Made by a program: the position numbers and the translations under genes
In this document: positions 56,040-64,000 of the stretch, one piece after another
How positions within the stretch are numbered: the stretch's first letter is position 1
Layout of the letters: each line of letters begins with the position of its first letter
The notes under the pieces: generated by a model
What the model saw: the letters and a program-made list of their open reading frames with translations, nothing else
Told to the model about the DNA's origin: nothing
The model's database searches: none
NCBI GenBank assembly: GCA_937862885.1
Contig: CALMEE010000100.1
Span: 1 to 64,000, forward strand
Source of the DNA: an uncultured Planctomycetaceae bacterium
Lineage (GTDB): Bacteria > Planctomycetota > Planctomycetia > Pirellulales > Pirellulaceae
Length of the DNA: 64,000 bases
Reading direction: 5' to 3'

Positions 56040-57134
56040 TCAGTTCCTTTTGCGAAATTCGTTGACATCAACATAACGATACGTTCCATTATTTTCGGCA
56101 GCCAAGATCTCCATAAAGCCGCCACGACCTTGTCGTTTTCCCGCGCCAAATTCCAGCGAATGTATTTGGGCTCGCCCTGCTGCACGACGGATTGAATCCA
56201 ATTGTGCACGATTTAGGATTGGTAAACCGCCGTCGGAGATGAACACAATGACGTCGGGACGATACGATGTTGCCCAGATGAGTGCCGTATCATGATGCGT
56301 GGCGCCGAACGCGGCCAAACTGTCAATAAATACTTTTACCTTTTCTTTATTTTCTTCCGTGGCAGGTATAAGTCGGTGGCCATCAATGGTTGTCACTTCG
56401 CGGTGATAAGCCACGATTTGAAATTGGTGATTTGCTTGGAGTTGTGATATGGCTTCACTCAATTGTATTGAAGCCAGATCCAAAACGCCCAGACCTTGGC
56501 TCCCCATGCTTTTCGAACGATCAATGACAAACACAAACTTTCGTCCGGTCATTACTCCAGAACCGAAAATGCTCAATGAAGCCTCCGGTCCTTGATTCGC
56601 CTCAGCGGCAAAGCGGGCCTGGTCAGCCGCGATCATGGCTTTCTGCGCTTCAGTTAACTCCATCCCAGAATTCTTTTTTGGATTCGAGTTCGGGGCACGA
56701 ATCATGCCTGGAGCATCCAGAATTGGCAAGTCGAACGACGTAGCAGTGTTGTCTAGCGGTTCCAACTCCTGAACATCTTCGCTCAGAGCCTCGACGTTAT
56801 CGGCTGGCTGATTGCTAACTTCGCTCTCTCGGTCGACTTGTTGTTCCGTCAAATACTCTACTTGTTGTTGCTCATTGACGGTTTGCAATACCAAACCTAC
56901 GCGTCGAACTTCGGCATCACCACCACCAATACGCGCCCGCATGCTGGCTAAAATGACCAACACAAAAAGAATGCAATGGAATCCAAGCGAAATAGACAGA
57001 CTGCGCCAATCGGTACGTGAGCGCCCGAAATTCGACAATCGTAACGCGTCATCCGAGAATGTCAGATCGCCCGTTGTCTTGTCGACAGCAGTCATTGAAT
57101 TAAGCGTGTGGCTGGCGTGTTGATCATCGCTCAT
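56040..57134 (-). CDS. Membrane-anchored VWA-domain protein
   Basis: A 364-residue protein. One transmembrane helix at ~48-65 (LSISLGFHCILFVLVILASM) follows a cytoplasmic tail; an acidic linker rich in Glu/Gln (~85-150) leads to a von Willebrand A domain. The metal-dependent adhesion motif DRSKSMGS is at ~207. The end (GGFMEILAAENNGTYRYVDV) is typical of VWA domains. It may work with the MoxR/BatA-like genes on the other strand. Confidence 0.85.
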   Translation of the reverse strand: MSDDQHASHTLNSMTAVDKTTGDLTFSDDALRLSNFGRSRTDWRSLSISLGFHCILFVLVILASMRARIGGGDAEVRRVGLVLQTVNEQQQVEYLTEQQVDRESEVSNQPADNVEALSEDVQELEPLDNTATSFDLPILDAPGMIRAPNSNPKKNSGMELTEAQKAMIAADQARFAAEANQGPEASLSIFGSGVMTGRKFVFVIDRSKSMGSQGLGVLDLASIQLSEAISQLQANHQFQIVAYHREVTTIDGHRLIPATEENKEKVKVFIDSLAAFGATHHDTALIWATSYRPDVIVFISDGGLPILNRAQLDSIRRAAGRAQIHSLEFGAGKRQGRGGFMEILAAENNGTYRYVDVNEFRKRN

Positions 57135-58273
57135 AAGTTCAATTATGGGCTACGGACCCATGTCTGGAAAGTTTGCGATCCGCTGAATAACTGATTTCCT
57201 GTGGATTTGTGGAGATTTTCGGGTGTTACGCTACGTCACGAATTTGGACACAAGTTCCCTAGAAATGTCGGGGCGCTTGCGACGACAAGGTTCGTTTTCG
57301 ACTAACTTGTCCATCCATCCATCGAGAGTAGATCAATGTTTCGCTCGAAATTCATCCAATGAGGTCCAAACTCATACCGATTCCGAATGTTAATCAAGGT
57401 TGTTGAAGTGATGCGTCGCATTTTATTCACCAATGGATGATGGAGATATTAATGTAAATGCCAACGATAAACGACGGGGTGATGGCTCACAATGGCTGCA
57501 ACGAATTGTAACCAAATCGTAAAAAGTAGATGAGATGAAAATGAGTAGGTGTAAATAAATCCGTGCACGCGGGAAACGCTTTATTCGATCTGTTGGAAAC
57601 TGGTTTTGTCACATTATTTCACCAATCTTTTGGAGAATAACGTCATGTTTTTTTGGTAGCAACTCCGAGCAAGACAGCTTCCGGAGGGGCAAGACAAGCC
57701 TCAATTTTCTCAGCAAATGCTTTGGCGATGGGTATCCACTTGCTGCTAATCCGATATTTTTGGCGACGCGCGCGCAAGGTCAATGCGATTTCTGAACGGT
57801 CTAACAATTTTTGTTTTGCATAATTTTCGGAGTTTGTCGATGGCGGTTGGGCCTCGAATTCTTTAACTGTGAAAAGCAACCCCAAGCTGGTAAGAGCAAC
57901 TGTGATGAACAAACCTGCCAATTAGGAACTTTTGCGCAGGGAAACTGCGGTGGCAACTGGCCATCATGTAACTTCTGGTTAAAATATGAAGGAACTAACC
58001 AAGACCCAGCTTTCCAATCGATTGTACCGACCGGGCAGAGTTTTCCAGGTCGCTGAAGAATGGCCTCGATCATTTGGCAGCGAAGTGCAATTGGAGTTGG
58101 GGCGACGTTGAAAGTTGGAGTGGCGTAGGTTACCTTGACCTGAAATCGATGCGCGCTTAACCGTGAATTTGAGGTATATCTTAAATCGAATGTGGCATCG
58201 TGCGCCAGCGACAGGCTCAGTTTAACAATTTCCAAGGCGATATTCTTAACGAAAGAAAGCGTTGATTTTCAAT
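57135..58273. other. Long intergenic region with weak frames
   Basis: About 1.1 kb between divergent genes. Two overlapping minus-strand frames (57643-57921 and 57801-58235) have no recognisable domain. Sequence around 57370-57640 looks non-coding. It should hold promoters for the VWA gene and the moxR operon, which I cannot locate. Confidence 0.45.
57643..57921 (-). CDS. Doubtful small protein with N-terminal hydrophobic segment
   Basis: Ninety-two residues from TTG 57921, just after a stop codon. It has a hydrophobic start (LFITVALTSLGLLFTV), then a basic region. No ribosome site or family seen, and a second frame overlaps it. Listed as possible only. Confidence 0.25.
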   Translation of the reverse strand: MAGLFITVALTSLGLLFTVKEFEAQPPSTNSENYAKQKLLDRSEIALTLRARRQKYRISSKWIPIAKAFAEKIEACLAPPEAVLLGVATKKT

Positions 58274-59329
58274 ATGGCTGAACATGAAAAACCAAGCAGC
58301 GAAGATTTGCAAGCACTCGAACAACTGAAATCTGCCTACCAGACGGTTCGTAAAGAGATGTCGAAGGTGATTGTCGGTCAATCCGACGTTGTGGAGCAAT
58401 TGCTAGTGGCGATTTTCGCGCAAGGACATTGTTTGTTGGAAGGTGTACCTGGACTTGCCAAGACGTTGATGGTTAGCACGGTTGCCAAGACGTTGAGACT
58501 GGGATTCAATCGTATTCAATTCACGCCTGACTTGATGCCGAGTGACATTACCGGCACGGAAGTGATTCAAGAGGACAAAGCGACTGGCGAACGTAACTTC
58601 AAATTTTTACGAGGACCGATCTTTTCCAATATCATCTTGGCCGACGAAATTAACCGGACTCCACCCAAGACACAGGCGGCGTTACTTGAATCGATGCAAG
58701 AGCGCCAAGTCACGATTGGTGGAAATCGGCATGCTTTACCGGCTCCGTTTTTTGTTCTGGCAACGCAGAACCCCATTGAGCAAGAGGGCACTTACACGCT
58801 GCCGGAAGCACAACAAGATCGTTTTATGTTCAAGATTTTTGTAAATTACCCGTCGTACGAAGAAGAGTACAATATTGCTGACTCCACAACAAAAGATGTG
58901 CAAGCGAACGTGGCCGAAGTGCTCTCAGGAGAGGAGATTTTGCGTTTACAACGGATGGTGAGACGAGTCCCTGCGGCACCTCATGTGATCCATTACGCAT
59001 TGCGCCTGGTACGTGCGACACGTGTTCGCGAAGCAAGCGTTCCAGAATTCGTTAAGGAGTGGGTGAGTTGGGGGGCTGGTCCGCGCGGTGTACAATACTT
59101 GTTGCTGGGAGGCAAGGCGCGAGCGATGCTCGACGGTCGGTTCTACGTATCGACTGATGATATTCGCGCCATGGCCAAGCCCGTGCTGCGCCACCGTGTA
59201 ATTACCAACTTCAATGCGGAATCGACTGGAATTTATCCTGACCAAGTCATTGCACGTTTGCTGGAGGAAATTCCGGAACGTAATTCCGGTGATGAGATCG
59301 CGCCGGAATTGCAAAAGGCATTTGCTTAG
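58274..59329 (+). CDS. MoxR-family AAA+ ATPase
   Basis: A ~351-residue MoxR-type chaperone ATPase. Walker A is GVPGLAKT, followed by [15 protein letters not shown], Walker [26 protein letters not shown], sensor [27 protein letters not shown] 58274 is chosen over TTG 58262. It heads an operon with DUF58, BatA-like and TPR genes, a classic arrangement for MoxR, in which the ATPase helps fit cofactors or assemble VWA partners. Confidence 0.95.
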   Translation: MAEHEKPSSEDLQALEQLKSAYQTVRKEMSKVIVGQSDVVEQLLVAIFAQGHCLLEGVPGLAKTLMVSTVAKTLRLGFNRIQFTPDLMPSDITGTEVIQEDKATGERNFKFLRGPIFSNIILADEINRTPPKTQAALLESMQERQVTIGGNRHALPAPFFVLATQNPIEQEGTYTLPEAQQDRFMFKIFVNYPSYEEEYNIADSTTKDVQANVAEVLSGEEILRLQRMVRRVPAAPHVIHYALRLVRATRVREASVPEFVKEWVSWGAGPRGVQYLLLGGKARAMLDGRFYVSTDDIRAMAKPVLRHRVITNFNAESTGIYPDQVIARLLEEIPERNSGDEIAPELQKAFA

Positions 59330-59372
59330 TCGGTTCGTTGCGAAATCTAGCCAACCGATTCTTTTCAATCGG
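59328..59372 (+). promoter_or_regulatory. Two mutually exclusive hairpins between moxR and DUF58 genes
   Basis: AGTCGGTT (59328-59335) can pair with AACCGATT (59353-59360) next to CTTTTC. Alternatively CCGATT (59355-59360) pairs with AATCGG (59367-59372). The second hairpin uses part of the first's 3' strand. It could be a partial terminator tuning downstream expression, or chance. Confidence 0.3.
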
Positions 59373-59462
59373 CCACAAACAAATTCCAGATAGGGGCTTT
59401 CCATGCCTTTATTGCATACGGCAGTACAAACCTAGAGATCGAGTTATTAAGCGAGAGACATC

Positions 59463-60386
59463 GTGTCCAAAGAAAAGGCACCATCCCAATACTTAGATGC
59501 AAAGACGTTGGACAAGATCAAGCGTCTAGATGTTCGGGCCCGTCTAGTTGTGGAAGGTTTTATCACGGGGAACCACCGCAGTCCTTACAACGGTTTTGCA
59601 GTGGAGTTCGCCACGCATCGCGAATATTCTCCAGGCGATGATTTAAGGCACATTGACTGGAAAGTATGGTCAAAGAGTGACCGGTTATACATCAAGGAAT
59701 ACGAAGAAGAAACCAATCTGAAGTGCAATATCATTGTGGACTGTAGCAAGTCGATGCGCTACGGGGAAACTACCGGTTGGAGCAAGTTCGATTATGCATC
59801 GACGTTGGCGGCGTCGCTTGCGTACTTGTTGCAACAGCAACAAGATGCGGTCAGCTTGATTCTGTTCAGCAACAAAGTTGACAAAATGTTAAAGCCGAGT
59901 GCTAGTGCTTCGCATTTGAAGTTGATGTTGCATGAACTAGAAAATACGGTGCCTTCAGATAAGACCGATGTTGACGGCGTATTTCAACAACTTGCGGCCC
60001 AAATTCGTCAACGGGGCTTGGTCGTTCTGGTTTCCGATTTGTTTTTAGATGTTGAGAGTTTGAACAAAGCGTTGCAACAATTTCGACTGCGTCGTCACGA
60101 GGTGATCGTTTTTCATGTGATGCATGATGACGAATTGACATTCCCCTTCGACGAGAATACGAAGTTTCGCGGGTTGGAAGAGTCAATTGAGTTGTTAACT
60201 GAGCCTCGCGCGTTGAGAAAATCATATCTTGAAGCGGTCGAGGAATATTTGAAACAAGTGAAAAAGGCGTGCGCCGTCAATGGAGTTGATCATGTGTTAG
60301 CGGATGCGGCAAAACCTTTAGATGCGATGCTTTCAAGTTATCTCAATTTTCGCCAGCGACGTCGCAAGAATCTGTTGAGACGTTGA
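59463..60386 (+). CDS. DUF58 protein
   Basis: A 307-residue soluble protein of the DUF58/VWA-related family. The family signature is RSPYNGFAVEFATHREYSPGDDLRHIDWKVWSKSDRLYIKEYEEE; a VWA-like motif DCSKSMRYG follows. GTG 59463 is the start. It sits 133 bp after moxR and 51 bp before the BatA-like gene. From context it is part of the MoxR system; its precise action is unknown. Confidence 0.93.
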   Translation: MSKEKAPSQYLDAKTLDKIKRLDVRARLVVEGFITGNHRSPYNGFAVEFATHREYSPGDDLRHIDWKVWSKSDRLYIKEYEEETNLKCNIIVDCSKSMRYGETTGWSKFDYASTLAASLAYLLQQQQDAVSLILFSNKVDKMLKPSASASHLKLMLHELENTVPSDKTDVDGVFQQLAAQIRQRGLVVLVSDLFLDVESLNKALQQFRLRRHEVIVFHVMHDDELTFPFDENTKFRGLEESIELLTEPRALRKSYLEAVEEYLKQVKKACAVNGVDHVLADAAKPLDAMLSSYLNFRQRRRKNLLRR

Positions 60387-60437
60387 TTCGTCAAAGCACT
60401 AACACTGAACGAACAAAAACAGGAACGAGATTTTACT

Positions 60438-62726
60438 ATGGGCTGGTTTGCGAGTTGGATGCTGAACCCTTGGATGTTGGCGGTCGGCGGATTGGCGATG
60501 GCCTCACCGATTATTATCCACTTGCTCAACCGTCGGCGTTTCAAGATTGTTGATTGGGCCGCGATGCGGTTCTTATTGGATGCCGATAAGAAAAACCGCA
60601 AACGAGTCCGTATTGAAAATTTAATTTTGTTGCTCCTGCGTTGCCTGGCAATGCTGTTGCTGGGCTTAATGATTTCGCGACCATTTTTGTCATCTTCGTT
60701 CAATCAGGTTTTTGGCACCTCAGTGCAAGTCGAACGCGTGATTATTTTGGATGACTCGATGAGTCAACAGGTTGTCGGACAAGACAATACGACGCTTTTC
60801 GAGAACTCTGTTGCACGTTTACGCGACCTGATTAGTCAACTTGCCATCGATGACAAAATCGAATTTCTCACGCTGTATTTGACAAGTCGACCGGAGAGGC
60901 CGCTATTAACGAATGAACCGTTGACGCCGGAAACACTCAGCTCGATTACGCAGACACTCGAAGGACTGCGTTGCTCGGACCAGCGCGCCTACTATCGAGA
61001 AACGCTACAGGAAGTGTTGCGTTACACGTCGGGCACGCGTTCAGACGTCAGTCGCTCGGTTATGGTGCTGAGCGACATGCGTGAAATCGACTGGATGACT
61101 CCCGAAATTTTGGCGACGGATTCTGCTCCCAATAAGCTCGTCAATCAAATCGCTGAACAAGTTTCGCAGCTAGCGGTTGTCGATGTTGGATCGGACGAGA
61201 TTGCTAACTTGGCCATTGTTGACTTCAGGCCGCAGGAATTGTTGGTTGCCAACACGATTATTAACTTCGCCGTAACGGTCGCAAATTACTCGAACCGCTC
61301 GGCTGAGAACGTACAAGTTCGATTCCGTGAAGGCGATAACCAACCGCAAACGGAGGTAATTCCACGGATCGAGGCGAATTCGTCAGAAACCATCAGCTTT
61401 CGACATTTGTTCAAATATGAACGTGACTTTTTTGAAGAATTTGATGCCCGCGACGAGTTGGATGCCAGTCGCCTAAACTACCGGATGCATGCGGAAATTG
61501 TCAGGGATGGGGTTAATATCGATGTGCTCGCTGCCGATAGTTCGCGTGTTTACGCGGCAAGAGTTTTGCGCGGTATTCCGATTCTTGTTGTCGACGGCGA
61601 TCCATCCCCAATTCCGGAAAGGAGCGAATCGTATTTTTTAGAGCGCGTGGGGGTTGAAGGGACGGGATTGTTGATTGATGTTGTGACGGCGACTGAATTG
61701 ACGACCGTTTCGTTATCGAAATACAAAGTGATTTTCTTATGCAATGTTGATGAGACGTCGGAAGATCGCATCCTGTCTTTAGAACAATGGACCAGCGAGG
61801 GTGGCGGCCTTGTTTTTATGCCTGGCAGCGTGGTCCGAGCAAACCGATTCAATGAGTCGTTTTTTAGGAACGGCCAAGGTTTATCGCCATTGAAATTGCT
61901 GTATGACGATGGTGATCCGTTGATGAATTCTTGGGTTAACTTTGATATTCGTGAACCGAACCATGCTGCATTCCGTGTCGCGCAGGAACGTGATGTCAAT
62001 TTGAGCGGTGTTGAAATTTTTGGCTTTTGGGTGGCAGACGTCGATCCCGAACAACTCGGCAAAATCGTTTCCGTCCCCATGCGCTTGACCAACGAAGGTG
62101 GAACGCCAGCCATGGCTGAGAAATCCGTAGGAAAGGGAAAAGTCGTCAGTTTCGCAATTCCGGCTGATGGGGATTGGGGTATGTGGCCAGCACATCCAAC
62201 CTACGTCTGCGTGATGTGGGATTTGGTCAATTATCTTGTGGGTGCTGAAGAACTAGGCGGAAATATAATTGTTGGCAACGCCATCTCGCACACGATTGAC
62301 CTATCGAGATATGACATCCGCGTGAGTCTCATCGACCCATTTGAAGAAAAAACGGAAAACTCCGCTGTTGCCTTTGATGAAACCGAAGAAAGCAAACGCA
62401 GCGTATTATACCAAGTAAGTTTTGATGAGATGCCCCATCGCGGTTTCTATGATTTGGTGTTGAATCGCCGAACAGGTGGCAGTGACCACGTTCTTTTTGG
62501 CGTGAATCCAGATCCGCACGAAGGTGATTTGCGGCGGTTGGATATGACCAGACTTGCAAGTGATTTCTTTTCAGGCAAAGTGCGGCTGATGACGGGTGAT
62601 CAATTGTTTGGACAAATTGATTCTAGATCTGCAAGCGCTATTTGGCCTACAGTGTTGCTGCTCTTGGCAGGCGTGCTTGGTTTAGAGCAGTTTCTGGGAT
62701 GGTTCTTTGGACGCCGACGAGCCTAA
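60438..62726 (+). CDS. BatA-like membrane protein with N-terminal aerotolerance domain
   Basis: A 762-residue protein. The N-terminus (NPWMLAVGGLAMASPIIIHLLNRRRFKIVDWAAMRFL) is the BatA/aerotolerance domain with two membrane helices (10-30 and ~57-79). A VWA-like region starts VIILDDSMSQQ, a CARDB-like stretch (VANTIINFAVTVANYSNRSAENVQVRF) and a large extracytoplasmic part follow, then a C-terminal helix (WPTVLLLLAGVLGLEQFLGWFF). ATG 60438 has AGGAACGAG upstream. Third in the moxR operon. Confidence 0.9.
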   Translation: MGWFASWMLNPWMLAVGGLAMASPIIIHLLNRRRFKIVDWAAMRFLLDADKKNRKRVRIENLILLLLRCLAMLLLGLMISRPFLSSSFNQVFGTSVQVERVIILDDSMSQQVVGQDNTTLFENSVARLRDLISQLAIDDKIEFLTLYLTSRPERPLLTNEPLTPETLSSITQTLEGLRCSDQRAYYRETLQEVLRYTSGTRSDVSRSVMVLSDMREIDWMTPEILATDSAPNKLVNQIAEQVSQLAVVDVGSDEIANLAIVDFRPQELLVANTIINFAVTVANYSNRSAENVQVRFREGDNQPQTEVIPRIEANSSETISFRHLFKYERDFFEEFDARDELDASRLNYRMHAEIVRDGVNIDVLAADSSRVYAARVLRGIPILVVDGDPSPIPERSESYFLERVGVEGTGLLIDVVTATELTTVSLSKYKVIFLCNVDETSEDRILSLEQWTSEGGGLVFMPGSVVRANRFNESFFRNGQGLSPLKLLYDDGDPLMNSWVNFDIREPNHAAFRVAQERDVNLSGVEIFGFWVADVDPEQLGKIVSVPMRLTNEGGTPAMAEKSVGKGKVVSFAIPADGDWGMWPAHPTYVCVMWDLVNYLVGAEELGGNIIVGNAISHTIDLSRYDIRVSLIDPFEEKTENSAVAFDETEESKRSVLYQVSFDEMPHRGFYDLVLNRRTGGSDHVLFGVNPDPHEGDLRRLDMTRLASDFFSGKVRLMTGDQLFGQIDSRSASAIWPTVLLLLAGVLGLEQFLGWFFGRRRA

Positions 62727-62756
62727 CGCAATTCGGAATAGATTTCGGAGTAAACT

Positions 62757-64000
62757 ATGGGTAGCAATGCAATTAATTTTAACTTGCCCAAAAGCGGCGT
62801 TGCTCTGTGCTTACTCGGCACCATATTCTTGATTTTGACGAACCGAGCCGAAGCCATGTTTTATGTAGCGGCGGGTTTGGCTTCGCCCGTAAGTTCCGTT
62901 GAGACTCGCTTGATAACGAGTATGCAGGATGAAGACGAAGCCGAGCCGACCGAACGTTCGGGCGAGGAAGGATCCGGAAAATATCTCGGGGGAGCTGCGC
63001 TCAAGACCGACCCCGATCTGGTTGCGTTGCTTCAAAAGGCCGAACAGTATCAGAAGGACGGAAACTATCAGGTTGCCGCGCGGTACTGGCAAACGGTACT
63101 CGAGCGAAGTGGTGATACGCTCTACTCTAATAATGGCGAAACTTATTATGCCATGACGGAGCAAGTCGAGTTGATTCTTGCGCGATTGCCTGAAGAGGGC
63201 TTGCGAGCTTACCGCATTTCAGCTGACGCAAATGCATTGGAAATTATGGCTCAGGCTAAGGGGAATTATGATGTGGAGACGCTGAGCAAGCTGGTTCGAC
63301 TGTACTTCATGAGTTCACTCGGCGACGAAGCAGCATTTCGTTTAGCTGGCATATTTATGGACCAGTTCGATTTCGTGGCCGCGGCGCGACTCCTCAAAAA
63401 AATTGTCGAGCAATATCCTCAGCCTAAAGTACCGATGGCCGACGTGTGGTTACGTCTGGCCATCACTTACACATATTTGGGAGACTCGACGTCGGCTCAA
63501 TCGGCACTGAACCAAGCTCGAGACATCGGGGGAGCCAGCAGTGCTGTCATCCGGGAAATTCAGACGTTCGTCGATTCCTCGCCAACCTTAGTCGGTGAAT
63601 CTATCGTCAGTAACAACTGGACCATGACATTTGGAGGACCACGTCGCCTGGGAGTTATGAAGCCGTTGCCGAGTGAATACTTGGAGCATGATTTAGCTCC
63701 CATCTGGCAATATGCGTTTGAGCCTTCTGAGACTTTTGACGAAAGCAACTATGCTGGCGTGATTTTGGCTGGAGACGACGCGACCGATCCGAAAAAAATC
63801 TCCGAATCGGTGAGCCCAAAGGAAGCCAATTTCGTGAACAAGTGGCGCGAAAATAAATGGCGACCTGCGGGAGGACTCTTGATTTATGATGAAGCCGTCG
63901 TATTTAAGACCGGGAGCGATTTGACGGCCTGGGCGTTGGACCCAGGAGATCGGCCGTTGTGGCGTCCGCTATGGCTTAATCGCTATGTCGAGGATGAATC
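62757..64000 (+). CDS. TPR-containing secreted protein, 3'-truncated by the window
   Basis: Open from ATG 62757 (CGGAG 6 bp upstream) to the end of the window, at least 414 codons without a stop. A signal segment (SGVALCLLGTIFLILTNRAEA) is followed by an acidic linker, TPR-like helices (LLQKAEQYQKDGNYQVAARYWQTVLE; LLKKIVEQYPQPKVPMADVWLRLAITY) and, near the edge, a strand pattern (GGLLIYDEAVVFKTGSDLTAWALDPGDRPLW) typical of PQQ-type beta-propeller repeats. It likely acts outside the cytoplasm with the BatA-like protein 30 bp upstream. Confidence 0.85.
   Translation, partial: MGSNAINFNLPKSGVALCLLGTIFLILTNRAEAMFYVAAGLASPVSSVETRLITSMQDEDEAEPTERSGEEGSGKYLGGAALKTDPDLVALLQKAEQYQKDGNYQVAARYWQTVLERSGDTLYSNNGETYYAMTEQVELILARLPEEGLRAYRISADANALEIMAQAKGNYDVETLSKLVRLYFMSSLGDEAAFRLAGIFMDQFDFVAAARLLKKIVEQYPQPKVPMADVWLRLAITYTYLGDSTSAQSALNQARDIGGASSAVIREIQTFVDSSPTLVGESIVSNNWTMTFGGPRRLGVMKPLPSEYLEHDLAPIWQYAFEPSETFDESNYAGVILAGDDATDPKKISESVSPKEANFVNKWRENKWRPAGGLLIYDEAVVFKTGSDLTAWALDPGDRPLWRPLWLNRYVEDE

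Noticed and set aside
57801-58235. 144-codon minus-strand frame upstream of moxR
   Set aside because: No recognised features; overlaps another weak frame and probable promoter DNA.

Overview
The window reads as a bacterial chromosome fragment from a planctomycete, most likely of the Pirellula/Rhodopirellula type. The evidence is a spdEFG1-type elongation factor G, a DUF1559 prepilin-like protein, remnants of planctomycete Ser/Thr kinase-TPR proteins, an N-terminal HTH plus C-terminal receiver regulator, a MoxR-DUF58-BatA-type operon, and secreted proteins with few known relatives. Base composition is moderate except for one GC-rich gene at 2.1-3.2 kb. Genes are loosely packed and many starts lack a clear Shine-Dalgarno site, also typical of the group. 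I see no rRNA, tRNA, CRISPR array, prophage or intact insertion sequence. The first ~40 bases are G-homopolymer rich and look like a poor contig end.

Layout. 0-3.5 kb: C-terminal part of an EF-G gene, then two kinase remnants, one of them an in-frame fusion of a kinase N-lobe to distant TPRs. 3.5-8.9 kb (minus): a four-gene arginine/ornithine succinyltransferase-type catabolic operon (M20 peptidase, class III aminotransferase, AstA, AstD) without an AstB gene. 9.5-12 kb (minus): a WS/DGAT-like acyltransferase and a putative CoiA-like nuclease-fold protein. 12.6-16.7 kb (plus): a formylglycine-generating-enzyme-family lipoprotein, an M28 peptidase with PDZ domain and RNA 3'-phosphate cyclase. 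16.8-19.2 kb (minus): soluble transhydrogenase and a lipoprotein. 19.7-25.2 kb (plus): HTH-receiver regulator, soluble histidine kinase, NhaC-type antiporter with an extracytoplasmic domain, and a secreted protein. 25.3-28.3 kb (minus): a secreted double AhpD-fold protein, a lipoprotein and the DUF1559 protein.

29-33.7 kb (plus): AAA ATPase, then inositol monophosphatase, HAD phosphatase and a secreted protein in tandem, then a small HhH (Cdd1-like) protein ending at a bidirectional terminator. 34.5-39.1 kb: a SUOX-fold/pentapeptide-repeat fusion and a tandem glycine riboswitch in front of full-length gcvP. 39.3-46.5 kb: a SLOG-like putative molybdenum carrier, a PSP1 protein with a Cys-rich tail, bioB, a GNAT acetyltransferase, a conserved hypothetical, a coiled-coil lipoprotein and a Fe-S/NrfD fusion. 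46.6-51.7 kb: the partner molybdopterin oxidoreductase and a convergent GMC oxidoreductase. 51.9-55.5 kb: a membrane protein, a LigD-PE-like protein and a large secreted protein. 56-64 kb: a membrane-anchored VWA protein, then a MoxR, DUF58, BatA-like and TPR operon that runs off the right edge.

The most interesting items are the SUOX-pentapeptide fusion, the double AhpD protein whose second domain has lost both cysteines, the kinase N-lobe/TPR deletion fusion, the AstB-less succinyltransferase operon with an M20 hydrolase, the riboswitch-controlled gcvP, and several perfect palindromes in upstream regions. All assignments are from reading the sequence; no database search was run.
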